From Sporobolomyces roseus (Eukaryota > Basidiomycota > Microbotryomycetes > Sporidiobolales > Sporidiobolaceae), in contig JADILM010000012.1 of NCBI GenBank assembly GCA_016617785.1, positions 1 through 64,000 on the forward strand: DNA of 64,000 nucleotides, read 5' to 3'. The position numbers were made by a program, and so were the translations under genes. The notes under the pieces were generated by a model that saw only the letters and a list, made by a program, of their open reading frames with translations, made no database searches and was not told where the DNA came from. Within the stretch, counting starts at the first letter, position 1, and each line of letters opens with the position of its first letter. This document shows, piece by piece, positions 46,038-58,576 of the stretch.

Positions 46038-47187
46038 TCAACGAGTCGAACCTCCTCCTCTATCGTCTCCCCTTCTCTCGCTTCCTCCTATCGAATTGCT
46101 CCCACTTCCATCAGCCTCCTCAACCTCCTCAACCTCGTCGACGACCGTAATAGATTGCGTTTTGACGATAACCCATCGGAGCTCGGTGAGAGAGCGAATG
46201 CGAAGGGAGAGGATGCTGAAGGGTAGTCGATTAGTCAGTATACATATGGTAGGAAGCGATAGAGATGATTGAGCGTACCTCGTCGTCGTCGCGTCCGCCA
46301 ACGAGGCGAATCGTCTGTCTGGCTTGTCTGCCAAATTGAGTAGCCTGCGAAGCAGTTGAGGTTCAGCTGTCATCAGCGCAAGAATCTTGATACTAGACCT
46401 ACGCTACTCGCAGCTCGATCTCGTATACGAGCCGTGGCTTCAGCAACGTCAACAGCTGCGGCATGCTTAATCGTACGAAGAACGATAGTTGGTTCGACCT
46501 AAAACTCAGGGAAGGCTCAGCTCTTGATAAACTGACCGCCGGTAGCAGAAAGAACGAAGGGAAATACTGGTTCAGCTTTTGCGAGTGAGCGAAACACCTC
46601 AGACCTGAGATCTGACGAAACTTGACGAGATTCCCATTCGTTGCGAGTGATCGAATGAGAGAGACTGGTGTTCGAGCTGAGCCATGTCGGGGCTAGCTCC
46701 GTGTCGAAGAATTTGGCGGTGTGTCTGCCATACTTGTCGCGCGCATTGTGAAGAACGAAAAGGTAGAAATCAAAGCTGCGATAGAGTAGAGGGCGTAGCT
46801 TCCCTAATTTCTCTTCTTCAGTCCAGGCGGGCTGTACGTCGATTGATCGTGAGCTACCTAGCGACAACAATGAACCAGAATGGCGAGACCTACGATACGA
46901 CAGTAGAGAGGGAAACCATCGGTTGCGAAATAATCGTCTTCCAAGTATTCCGTCCACTCTTTAAACAGCTCCTCAATCTCCTTCGATTCATTCAGTTCTG
47001 CCCAGCTATTTGCGGCAGCATGTTCAATGATCCCACCCACCAATTCGAGCCAGGCTAATCGGTTCCTCTCGAGTGCTGGAAACCTCTTTTCGCGATTGTG
47101 GAAAGCTGCGGAAAGGCGACTGGCGTGACCTGGAAAGGTGTTGGTGCGTCGTAGGTGAGGCGGAGAATGCTCGGGTGAGTCGGACAT
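46038..47187 (-). CDS. unrecognised multi-exon gene
   Basis: It starts MSDSPEHSPPHLRRTNTFPG at 47187. The first exon reads as a helical, charged protein (KRFPALERNRLAWLELVGGI, LFKEWTEYLEDDYFATDGFP). The second (about 46540-46850) continues with PAWTEEEKLGKLRPLLYRSF and ELAPTWLSSNTSLSHSITRN. Two further exons near 46410-46500 and 46270-46360 are open in two frames. One frame, giving LLNLADKPDRRFASLADATT followed by SLTELRWVIVKTQSITVVDE and an acidic end, joins across two introns with correct phase and is preferred. The junction between the second and third exon is unresolved. No domain is recognised and no localisation signal is clear. Confidence 0.5.
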
Positions 47188-47442
47188 GTCGCGTGAGAGG
47201 TGGACGAAGGAGAAAGGGAGAAAAAGAGACGACGGCAAAAGGGAAACAAATTTTTCGCGAAAAATTTCTCCGGTGCGTCCGCGGATAGAATTGTTCGGTC
47301 ATGCAATTCGGCATGCAGGAGAATAGGAGGCTCAAGAGCAGAGTGGGTTCAGCCGAGTCGCAAAATCGACGATCTCTCCCATGAGGAAAGCTGAATTCTT
47401 CGCCAGCGACAAACTTACACTACGAAGCAACTCTCCACCTCT

Positions 47443-48491
47443 TCATCTATTCCTAGTCCCACCAAACCCAGTACTCCTCGTCATCCCCCCTCCTCCACTC
47501 CCTCCGATCCCCCTATCGTCATCCCGCTCCCACTCCCTCAAATTCCCACCTCCCCAACCTCCCCTCGCTCCGAATCCACTCTCTCTCGTCGGCGCATTCG
47601 CAGGTCTCAGTAAATGATTTGCTGCTGTTCCAGCTGCTAATCCACTCCAGAATCCAGGTCTCCAACTTTGTGATTGAGAGGGAGAAGTCTGGGGTTTAGC
47701 TGAATAAGGAGGAGGAGGGGGTTGGCCTCCATTGAATCCTGGACCTCCACCACCACCACCACCTCCAGGCCAAAAATTAGGACGATTACCACCGCTTGAG
47801 GGAGATGGGAGGTAACGATGGGTTGAGGGAAAGAGGGAGAAGAGGAATTTTAGGAACATGTAAGCGGCGAGGGAGATGAATAGGACGTTGAAGATTGCTA
47901 TTTGAGGGAAGTGTGTGAGTTGGGGAGAGAAAGGAGAGAAGCAGGAGGACGTACTGGATGAAGAGAGGAGAGTTGTTCGAGGGGACAAAGAAAAGTTGGC
48001 TTCCAAGGAAGGAGATGATCGGATTAGGGTATAAGTCAACCCACAAGATCCTTTCAAGATATACGGATCATCCGGCGAGTCTGTAAACGTGAAGTCGACC
48101 GACCGCGCTATCGATCAGGGTTCCGAGCAAGTGAGAGAGAGAGAGAGAGAAGTTGAAACGTACCCCATCCTTCACATCCAATTTCAATCTCTCCAAACCT
48201 CAATCCATTTGGTAATTCAGCTTCACACTTCCATTCCAATCCTCCTACTCCATCTTCCCCTACTTTGACGCATTGTACTACATCCGGCTGAAACGAACGA
48301 CACGATTTCCCTTGACACGTGAGTTGGGGGATTGGAGAGGTGCGGCGAGATGTGGTGGAGCGAGAGGAATGGAGTGTTAGAGCTGAGAGGGAAGTCACTG
48401 TGCAAGAGAGAGAGAGGAGGGTTAGTGAAGAAGGAAAGAGAAGGAGAAGGGAGAACGTACTGGGTATACGGGAGGAACGGAGTGAGACCAT
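47443..48491 (-). CDS. SARAF: SARAF-family ER membrane protein (store-operated calcium regulator)
   Basis: Four exons on the minus strand. After a short first exon (MVSLRSSRIP) the protein has the SARAF (TMEM66) lumenal pattern: LSALTLHSSRSTTSRRTSPI, PQLTCQGKSC, VVQCVKVGEDGVGGLEWKCE, AELPNGLRFGEIEIGCEGW, then across an intron DSPDDPYILKGSCGLTYTL. The cysteines and the W-C-A-L-R-F-G-V-CEG sequence are the family signature. One membrane helix follows (IFNVLFISLAAYMFLKFLFS). The cytosolic tail is Gly/Pro-rich (NFWPGGGGGGGGPGF, PPPPPYSA) and contains GFWSGLAAGTAANHLL, also typical of the family. In animals SARAF limits STIM/Orai calcium entry; fungi lack that pair, so the fungal role is open. The first exon carries most of the signal-peptide region, whose start is less certain. 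Confidence 0.88.
48131..48150. repeat. GA dinucleotide microsatellite in an intron
   Basis: A (GA)n tract inside an intron of the SARAF gene; on the gene's own strand it is a (TC)n polypyrimidine tract near the acceptor side. Confidence 0.75.
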
Positions 48492-48856
48492 CTTCGAGCG
48501 CTTTCTAAACGGTTCCCAAGTTGATTGGAGGAGAGTCTATGGAGAAGAGACAAGAGCGAGCCAAAGCAGATTTGAGATGGAAATGAGCGGAGGAAACGTG
48601 TCGCTCAAGAGGAAGTGGGTGGAAGCTAGGAGGGAGAGCACAGGAGCTTGTTGATGAAGAGCTAAGCGTGTTTAGAGAGTTTAGTGAGGGGTTCAAGATG
48701 AGAGGTTTGAGGGAGAAGTCTGAGAGTTTCTTGACACTCAACCAAACACGACTACAACTCTCAACCACTCTCAAACTCCCTAGAACCACGCTCATTGAGA
48801 TCAGTACCTTCAACAATCAGTAGCTAGAGCGCGTTCAACCTCACAGAGAGGGGGTA
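48492..48856. promoter_or_regulatory. divergent promoter region
   Basis: About 365 bp between SARAF (-) and MON2 (+). CT-rich on the plus strand at 48740-48850. No defined element is recognised. Confidence 0.4.
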
Positions 48857-51800
48857 ATGTCTACTCAATCTCTGTCGTTACTTCAACAAGACTTCCTACA
48901 ACTCTCAAAAGAAGCTGGGAGACGTCATTCAGATGTCAGAGATGTACAGTTATCCCCCCATCTTAGCTGAGTGGAGAAGAGCTGATTAGGAGCGACTTCT
49001 TTAGGCTGCCGATAAAGCGACTCAATTATTAAAGACTCACAAGGAACTAGCACTAGCAGATACTACTACTCGTGAGTCAATACTCTCCTCACCTCAGTGA
49101 ATGGCGATATAGGAGCTAAATCAGAGAGAGAGGGAGGGAGGATAGAACCCCCACCTCTGTATCAACCCATCTTTCTCGCTTCTACGACGAGGAATGCGAA
49201 AGTGATTGCGTTGGCTGTTTCGGCGCTACAAAGGTTGATCACTACTGGAGCAGTTCCAGCCGTAAGTCTCTCTATCCCTCTTTTCCTCACTCGTTCTTTA
49301 TTTCGCAAAGCTCCCTTTACCTCACTCCCTCGAAAGAAGCTGACCGAGTTCTCGTGCGGGTGTGTTTACAGTCTCTAGTGGGACAAATCTTGAATACTCT
49401 CGAACAGGTGTTGCCTCAAGGAGTGGAAATTCAATTAAAGATTTTACAAACTCTCGTTAGTTTGTTAACTACGAAAGTAGGAGGAGGAGGAGGAGGAAAT
49501 GGACGACAACCCCTCGTTCGGGGAGAAGAACTAGGACAAGTGAAGTCTACAACTCTCTGCGTATCCCCGTCAACGATGGTGCTGATACCGAGAATGTATT
49601 GAATTCGCAGGCTTTAGAATTATCACATCGATTATCAACTTCAAAGATCCCAGTAGTCGCTTCGACGGCCTCTGCGACTCTTCGACAGTTATTCATGTTT
49701 GTTTACGAACGAATCGTCGATGAAGATCTTCTAGTCTCTTCCTCTTCTTCCCCTTTAACCGATCCTTCCCTCCCTCCCGCTACATTCGACGTAGATGTTC
49801 CTCCACTCGAAGAAGATCGTGCTGCACCCACTACTGGATCATTTGAAGAAGGAGAAGAACGAGAGACTTTGAAGATGAGATCAATCAAGTTGAGACCTGC
49901 AGCGAGGGACGCTTATTTGTTATTGGAGGATTTGTGTTTATTGATTGCTGGGAGTGTCGAAGGAGGTCCGGATGGAGAACCTAGTTTCTTGAGGTGGGGA
50001 ACGTTGAGTAGGACTTTTGGATTGGAATTGGTAGAGAGTATAGTTAGTGGGTTTGGACCCGTCGTTAGAACTGTATGCGCACCCTCTTCTCTCTATCATT
50101 TCCTGGTCAAGTCGGAGCTGATAGAGTTCGATGATGTCGTCCAGCATCCCGAGTTATTGCTAGTTTTGAGAGCACACCTCTGTCCACTCTTGATCCGATT
50201 CCTTTCCTCCCCTCCTACAACTTCATCTTCCTCTTCCTCTTCGCATTCTCCCTTCTCTTTCCCTCTCACCCTTCGACTCACCCGAGTAGTCTTTCTCCTC
50301 CTCAAACAATTCTCCGACCTCCTCACTTTGGAATCCGAAGTGTTCCTCACCATGTTTGTTAGAATTATTGCACCTTCCAACACTCACTCGGATTCGACGA
50401 TGATGGAAGGAGGACATCCAGCTGGAGTAGGCAGTGGTACGAGTCCTTTGTGGATGAGAGTGTTGGCGTTGGAGATTTTTAGGGGATTGTGTGGGGATTT
50501 CGGATTGATGAGAAAGTTTTATAGGAGGTATGATCGAGTTGCTATGGGTTCGAATGGGAATGGGAAAGGTGGGGAAGGAGGAGAGGGGAGTACGGTGTTT
50601 AGTGATTTAATGACGGCTTTTAATCGATTGGCTACGGAGAAACCTGGTGTTTTGGGAACGGGGAATCAGGTCCTGTATGGGAGTTCGTTGAGTCCTTCGA
50701 TCGCAAATCACCATGGATCGTCAGGATCAGTTTCGACTACGAATTTGGGATCACCAGGAGGAGGAGGTTCGGGTTCGGCGATGATTGATTCAGCGATGGA
50801 AATGGGATTGGGATTGGCTCATGCAGCGGGGAGTGTCGTTGGATCTGGTGCGGCAGCCGTAGCGGGAGCTGCAGGAGCGACAACCGGAATAACGGGACTC
50901 AACGCTCAATCAGCTTCGATGAAACTTCAATGTATCGATCAACTCGACAAGGCGGATCCACCAGTCATTCCAGAAACTTACATCTTCTTACTCGCTCTTC
51001 AATGCCTCGCTGCACTCGCCGATGGATTCTCGACTTTCACGCTCAACACTTATTCGGAAGTACTTCAAGAACGAGCAAAGGAGAAGAGCTCGACACTCAG
51101 TAAAGCTCCCGCCGCTCTCGATTGGAATCGACTAGATCAGGAGGTTCAAGAGAAGGAGGATAGTAGGATTAGTGAATTGAGGGTGGTCAAGGAAATGGCG
51201 GAAACTTCGTGGCCAGCTTTACTCGCATCTTTATCCTTCTTCATCGCCACTTCCCTCTCCGACGATTTATTCACCGACGTCGTATCAGCCCTTCAATCCT
51301 TCACTTGCGTCTGTGGAGTTCTCAACCTCGCAACTCCAAGAGAAGCATTCCTTACTTCCCTCTGCAAATTCGCCATTCCTCCCTCCGTCGTCTCTCACAT
51401 CGTTTCACAAGATTCCCTCCAACGACAACCTTCGGCTTCATCAGCTGCAGCTACCGCCACCGCCGTTTTATCAGCCGGAGCTGAATCCTTGGGTCTCACT
51501 TCCTCCTCTTCCTCAACTTCGAATCCCGTTGGATTATCCTCGAGGAACCTGGCATGCCTCAAAGCTCTCCTTTCAGTCTCTCATTACCTCGCTGGATCCC
51601 TCGGTAAAACTTGGTTCTCCGTCTTCGAAACTCTACAGAACGCAGATTTCGTTTTGAGGACTACGGCATCAAAGGGCAAGAAACGAGCAACGATTACCCC
51701 TTCTACACCAACCCGACCTGGAGGAGGAGGAGGATCGACACCGATGACTAATTCGAACTCGACGAATGAACAAGTTGAACCTAGCAAATTCCCGAATGTG

Positions 51801-54800
51801 CCGACTGAAGCGGATGAACAAGCTATTCAGAGGGGGATCGCAACATTATTCGAGGTATCGAAAGCGTTGGAGGATGAAGCGTTCAAGGAATTTGCGGGAG
51901 CTTTATGTCGATTAAATGGAGAGATGGTTGGGATTCCTATGAATGATGATGGGACAGTCAAGCAGGAGGAAGAGAGTGAAGGTGGATCGAGGAGTGGGAT
52001 TAGTTCACCGATGGAGACGCCGGAGAAGAGTAGAAGGAGAACGAGTGGGATTAGTATCAAGACTCAGAAATTGGCGGAGAAATCGTTTGGGATCTCGAAA
52101 TTAGGGGTTGTCGCACTCTTCAACGTTCAAAGACTCGTCTTCAAGGATCCTGAACTCGGATGGAATCTCGTCACTTCTCACCTACTCCTCGTCTTGCACT
52201 CAACTTCGATTCCGACCTCGATTCGACTTCAATCGGCAGATGTACTCGATTCTATCTTGATTCTCGCACCAAAGAACCTCTCCTCTGCACCTATCGACGT
52301 TCAACAAAGAGCTCAAACTCAAGTATTATCCGCTCTAGCCTCTCAAGCTGAACCCGCTCCTCGACTTCAAACGAGTACAGATGTCGATATTCGAAGAATG
52401 GCTCTCGAATCCTTACTCAAGATCTTGGAAACGAACGGACACGCTTTCGTCACTGGATGGGATCGAATCTTTCACGTTTTGAGAACCGCTTGTCCTTCCT
52501 CCCAATTCTACATCGCTCCTCCCTCACCTCAACCTCCTTCTTCTCACGCCGATTCCTCTCGCCGTTCACTCGATACAATCGTAGAGAATGATCGAATCGA
52601 ACCAATGACACCACTCAGAGCTGGAGGAGGAGGAGGAAACAGTTACTTCCCTCCAGAACGAACTGCGAAAACTTCGGTACTCGTTAGAACTAGTTTCCCT
52701 TCTTTACAGTTGATCTGTTCGGATTTCCTCGGTGGATTAGAAGTGGAGGATTTGAGGGATTGTATTGGGACTTTGGCAGAGTTTGGGAAACAAATCGAGG
52801 ATGTCAATGTGGCTCTCACTGTGCGTCTTCTTCCTCTATTCTTCCTACTCAGACTGGAACTTAGTAGAGTGTGTTCTTGAGTGCACAGGCCGGAGGATTG
52901 CTATGGAATGTCTCGGATCACGTTCAAGCGAAGCGGAAACAAGAGGACGACGAAGATCGACATGGAGAACTCTGGATGTTCCTCCTTCATCAACTTCTCA
53001 CTCTCTGTCGCGACAATCGTCAAGAAGTCAGAGATGCCGCCATCACCAACATCTTCCGATCGGTCTCGATGTACGGAACGACACTCTCGAACAAGACTTG
53101 GGATCAATTTTGTCACGAAATCATCTTTCCTCTCGTCGACGACATCTCGAACGCTATCGAATCTCAATCACACCATTACGATGATCAATCACTCGTCGAA
53201 GAGGCAACCGTTCCTCAAGCACATGGACCACCAATTCGTTTAATCGACAAGCAATGGGATGATTCAAAAACTCTCGTTCTTCGTTCAATGGGAGACGTCT
53301 TCCTCGATTATTTACCTCAAATCGTCAAGACTGATCGTTACGAGGAAACCTGGAGCACTTTCGTTGGACACCTTCAACAGAGTTTCATTCGAGATCGACC
53401 AGCTCCCGCTACCGCAGCGATGCAATCCCTCGAAAAAGTTCTCACCGTCTCGTTGGAAAGTACTGAAGCATCTCGTATCGCATCGTCATGGGAAGTGGCT
53501 TGGTCAGCATGGGATGAGATGGGATTAGCGGTGGAGAATAATTCAGGGGATTCAAATTCGAAGATCTTTACTCAAGTCAATCTCGAATCCTTTGTTCGAG
53601 CCGTCCTACCTATCTACACTCCTCCTTACATCTCTTTCGACCTCGCTCGAATCTCCCGTCTCCTCTCGATCCTCAAATCAGTTCTCACCTATTCTCAAAG
53701 TCCCGATTATCGACCTGACATCGACGGTCTCATGCCTCTGCAATCCGCCATTCTCGAAGTAATCGCAGTGATCAAACTCGATGAAGTACCCGGTGCAGCT
53801 TCAGCAGTTTTATCGGATCTATCAGATTACCTCACTCTCGCCTACACTTCCTCCTTCGAATGTCCTTCAGACGGTTCTGGTCGATTCAAGCAGTCTCAAT
53901 CAGTCACTTTCGTCGCTCTCACCAAAGAAGTCATGCCGCATGCTCTATGGTTGTATCAGAAGTATCGAGGAGAACCTGCAGTGTACGAGCAAGGTGCAGT
54001 CGAAAAGATGCTCGCTGTGAGTTCCCTTCTTACCCTCTCTCACTCCGATATAGAGCTGACACTTCTCCCACGCTCGATTATAGGCCTACGCTCTACCTAT
54101 GAGACTCAAACACGAATGTCCAGCTCCAGCAAAGTTTGGTTCAGCAGAACCTCTCTGGAAATCAGCAACGATCGATTTCCTCAAAGGTGTCAAAGATGTA
54201 GTGGCTGCTCTTCGAAGCTTCGGGAAAGGTACGCGCGGCTCTCTTTGTCTCGAGAGTGTCGTCAGCTGATGAACTGAGTGTAGATCTACCTGTTGAACGA
54301 TTCGTTGGGATTTGGCGAGAGATTGTCGAGGGATTTAGGGGAGCTCTCTTAGCGGAAACGTGAGGGGATTCTTGCGAGATAGATGCTGGGGTATGGGCTG
54401 ACCTTTTTCGTCGCTCTTCAGGGGCACAACTGTTCACAAATCGCTCGAAGATCTGCATCACGAGGAGAACTTTGATCTCTCACTCCTTCGTACGTCTCTC
54501 TCCTAGATCAGTCGTCCCATCTCAGCTGATCTGTAGGAAGCGAATACAGTCACTCTCGAACAAGACGTGCTACCTCATCTCGGCGCTTCACTCGTTCCCG
54601 ATGAATTGATTCGAAGTATCGGCAAAACTCTACAACTCGCTTCAAGACTGTATGAGCTCGACGTTCCTCGACTACGCAGAGATCGAGCACTCGCTCACAA
54701 GAGGAGCTTTGCCTCATCGATCGATCTTCAAGATCAATACACTCCTCCTCCAACTCCCCCAGAACCGAGATTTGATCCCGACTTTGATGAACAAGCGAAA

Positions 54801-55619
54801 GGTGTGATTCATGGCACAACGGTTGAAGTAGTTGAGGTTGGAAGGGAGAGATTCGCTTATTGGTCGTTGGATTTATTGTTCTCTCTTTGTACTGACGGAG
54901 ATCAAGGTGAGTCGAGGAAGAGTGTAGTCTTCTCTCTACAAGGAGCTGATCCTTCCCCATCTGGCTTCACAGATCACGAGACGGAGAGACGTCGAATTGC
55001 TGCTCTTTGTTTGCCATCTCTAATCAATAGATGTGCTTCGACTATCAAGACTTATGTTGCAGATGCTCCTCTCCGTGGCAAGATGCCCTTCCCTCGGTGA
55101 GTCGAGTGGAAGCTTCAGCTCTTCGTCCCAAGGAGTTTGCTGAGTTTCTCCTTTGCGATTTACAGAATTCGACAAGAAGAACTCGTCTACGTTCTTCAAA
55201 AGCTCAACTCTGCTCGACTTCGCGAAGGAACTCTCTGGTCTAGCTCACAACCGAGTCCTTCTGCCGCTGCGGATTCTCCTCTCCAACTCGATACTTCCCT
55301 CCCTCTCGCCACTTTGATTCGATCAACTCTCCTTCGTTCTCCTCTCGCTCACCTTTACGAACTACACCCTCTCTTCAATTCCCTCCTATCCCTCTCACAG
55401 ACGACTCCACCTCTCCAATCAAGCTATCTTCCCTATCGCTCGATTGTTGGACTATCGGATGAAGGGGAACTCAGTTTCGAAGGATTACCTCATGGGTTCA
55501 AACTTAAGCGAACAGGGCAATCCTCGACTTCAACTAACGATGAATCCGATATCCTCAAGCTAGTTCTGTCGTGTTTGGAAAAGGTGGGAAGTGAGATTGG
55601 AGCAGGGAGATCATTCTAA
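48857..55619 (+). CDS. MON2: MON2 homologue, Golgi/endosome trafficking scaffold
   Basis: Many exons; the first is 48857-48943 (MSTQSLSLLQQDFLQLSKEA), with large coding blocks at about 49612-50070, 50142-52819 and 52889-54016. Total length is about 1,700 residues, the usual size for MON2. The N-terminal DCB-like part contains PIFLASTTRNAKVIALAVSA, QRLITTGAVP, NTLEQVLPQGVEIQLKILQT and ALELSHRLSTSKIPVVASTA, ATLRQLFMFVYERIVDEDLL, typical of MON2 and the large Arf-GEFs. An HUS-like block follows (RDAYLLLEDLCLLIAGSVEG, HPELLLVLRAHLCPLLIRFL). There is no Sec7 catalytic domain, as expected for MON2. The C-terminal half has GGLLWNVSDHVQAKR and RQEVRDAAITNIFRSVSMYG, the MON2 C-terminal signature. MON2 works with Dopey and Arl1/Neo1 on trans-Golgi and endosome membranes. 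Intron positions after 54016 are approximate. Confidence 0.87.
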
Positions 55620-55773
55620 ACCATTCCTCTCTTCCCTTCTTCTTCTCTCCACTCTCGATCTCTCTCGTTACTCCTCTCTTTTCCTCGTTTGTTCAGCAGT
55701 GAATCAGTTGCATGTAGATACCCTCGTTGTTTTTCAGTAAATCTTCCTTTCGCAAACCTCTTCCTTCTCTCTT

Positions 55774-58346
55774 TCAATCCTCCAATCCCTGTAGAATCGA
55801 TCCAGGCGGTCCCTCTTCCTCCTCCCTTTCTCTCACACTTGCACCGAGAGTTGCGATCATGCTCGAATCGACCACTTCTGTATCTTCTCCATCATCGTAA
55901 ACACCAACGTAACTTCCCTCTGAATGAACCCCTCCTCGATAAGGGAATGGCAAGATCTCTGATTCTGCAGTACCCCTCGCTGCAGAAACTGTCGGTCCAC
56001 CGATCCACCATCTCGTTGACGAAACAGGGTCACCTTGAACTCCTCCATCTTCTGGTTCTGCTGGTTCGAAAGGCTGTTGATTCTGTAAATGTGCGATGTA
56101 GTTTCGAGTCGAGCTACGAGTCTGTTCGTTGCTGTCGAGAACTGCGAGGACGTCTCGTTCGAATGAAGAAGAAGGGAAGTAATCGTTTGAATCGTTGAAT
56201 TGTTCGAATTGTTGCGAGGGGTGGAAGGAGGGGATCGGCTCAGCTTGATGTGGTGGAGGAGGAAGGGAAGCATCGTTGGATGCGAGACGATTCGAAGGGA
56301 AAGGTCTAGGTTTCGGTTTGGGATGATGGGAAGAATGCTGAGAGTTTGAATGAGAAGATTTCGCATATTGATTAAAGGTCGGTTCTGGTTCGATGATCAC
56401 TTCAATCTCATCTCGTTTGCGTTCGTGATTGACATTAAAGTCGGGCAAGGTCGAGAGTCGACGCATGAGCTTCTGTTTCTTCTTTGGTTGAGAAATGTGA
56501 GCTTGCGACGAGCGGTGATCGTGATCTTGCTGAGGATATTCTGCGAGTTCAGGAAGGGGAGATGAGAAAGTGAGATGGCGTTTAGGTCGAGTGACGGGTT
56601 CGGCTATAGATGGAGTATCAGCAACGAGAACTGTTGGAGCTCGTTTCGCTTTGGGACCGACGATGAAGCGGAAAGTGGGTTGACCTAATCTTGGAGGAGG
56701 AGCCGGTCGAGGAATAGAAGGCGAAGGTTGAAGAGGGACGAGGGGTGCAGATTTCACAACAGATGCAGTTTGAATCGATTCGGTCAAGCGAGGTTCAGGA
56801 ACGAGGACTGGGGGAGGTCGACGAGCGAAAGGTCTAGTAGGAGGAGGTAATCTGCGAGGGATGTAACGGAATTCGACTTTGGCGGGAGGTTTCTTGAGAA
56901 GAGACTTGCGAGATTTCTTCTTCGCCTTGACCGGTTCGACAATGTATCTGTTCGGAGAGAGAAGAGTCAGCTCGAATCGACCGAAGAGACTCAGATTAGG
57001 TGTACGGTGGATCGATCTTGGCAGTATCTATAGCTTCTTCCTCTGTGACCATCTGTAATCTCGCTTTCTTACTGCTAGATTTATTCCTCTTCTTCCTCTT
57101 CGTACTAACCCACCCATTTCCCTGCTTCGCCAACCTCGCAGCTTCTTGATCTGAGATTCTCAAATCTGTCACCTTGTACATGTCAGGACCTTCGTGCTGA
57201 TCGACTTGAATAGCAAAACCAGTTTGATCGAGATTGTACAGGTAAGGGATTCGAGGAGTCTTGCCGGGAGGTAGTCGCTTCGTTTTCTCTTCTCCTCCTT
57301 TCTTCTCACGATGATGATGACGACGAGGGGAAGAGGAATCGTCGAATAGAGCGTCTGAAGGTGAAACGAAATCTAGTTGTTGAGCGTCCGTGCTGATCGT
57401 TCGATAAGGAGGTCGTTTCAGTAAGCGACGTTTATTCTCTTTCGTCATGTTCTTTAGATCGTCGTTTCCCATGAAAGTTGAGAATCGCTTGAGAGGTTTG
57501 CGAGGATCGGGTTGAATTAAATCGTATTGACTTGCTGGATCATCGTCCATTCTTTCTTTCTGATCTCGTAACCTCTTCTCCCGAGCTGTACTGAGTGGGA
57601 GTACTTCGTGTCTGAACCTGTCGACTGATCCCTCCGGTAAATCTTCCTCATCATCCTCTTCATCTGATCCTTCGTTTTCAACTTCTTTCAATCCGAACCC
57701 TTGATAAACCTGCGTCCACATCGTCTTGTTCGCTCTCGTACTCTTTACCCTCTTGACTTGTTTCCGCTTTCGATTGCTGGTGAGAGTTCTAGGGTGATCA
57801 CTTGATCGAGTCGCAGAATCGGAATCGTTCTTTCGGTGAGAAGGACGTCGATTTGCCGATGAAGCTTGCAGAGTCTGAGGGAGTTGACCGTTGACTGGAT
57901 CACTTGACCAGATCTGGGAGAGTGGACGAAATGCGAAAGGCTGAAGAGCGTCGTGAGGGGAAGGAAGTCGATTGAGAGGAGTGAGGGAAGAATCGGAATG
58001 CTGTCAATACAAGAGCGGGTTAGCTCTGTGACACTCCAGCGAGAGTACTCGAGATACTCACAACTACTTTGCTCGTCGATGCAACTGGTACCTGTCCATT
58101 CTCATCGATTGTTCCTCCAAGTCGTTTTGCTCGCTCTTCTTCTCCCTCTCGCAACCCTACTTCCTTCGGATCCTCCCTAGCTTTCCCTTTACCCTTCTCT
58201 AAGTCTATAGCTCGATCTGCAGTATCTAGATTCGCCTCCTTGTCGGGTTCTTCGAGAGGTGGAGGGAGAACTTCTTTTGACTTCTTCTTTCGACGTGAAG
58301 GACGATGACGACGTGAGGGAGGTGAGATAGGCTCATCGGAGTCCAT
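55774..58346 (-). CDS. basic, disordered, probably nuclear protein
   Basis: Three or more exons on the minus strand, from MDSDEPISPPSRRHRPSRRK to ...GPPGSILQGLED; about 800 residues. The N-terminus has a strong basic cluster (RRHRPSRRKKKSKEVL) that could be a nuclear signal. The middle contains an acidic patch (EGSDEEDDEEDLPEGS) and a conserved-looking stretch RIPYLYNLDQTGFAIQVDQH, DMYKVTDLRISDQEAARLAK, followed by KRKKRNKSSSKKARLQ. The C-terminal third is Pro/Ser/His-rich. No catalytic motif or named domain is recognised. Context gives little: it converges on MON2 with 154 bp between stops. Confidence 0.68.
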
Positions 58347-58576
58347 TGATGATTTCTACGAGCTGCGAAGTCGATTGAGAGTAAAATGAAGGAGAGAGAA
58401 GGGAAAGGGAGAACAAAGCGCTCCACTTGTTTCGCAATCTCTCTCTAAGAAGTCAATCGAATGCTATTCCTGATATTCCATGGTTGTACTGCAAGAACTG
58501 AAATGGTATAAGAAGAAACCAAAAGAAACTGAACTATAATCTAAATCCATCGCAATCCGATTCCTTTCCTCTTTCC

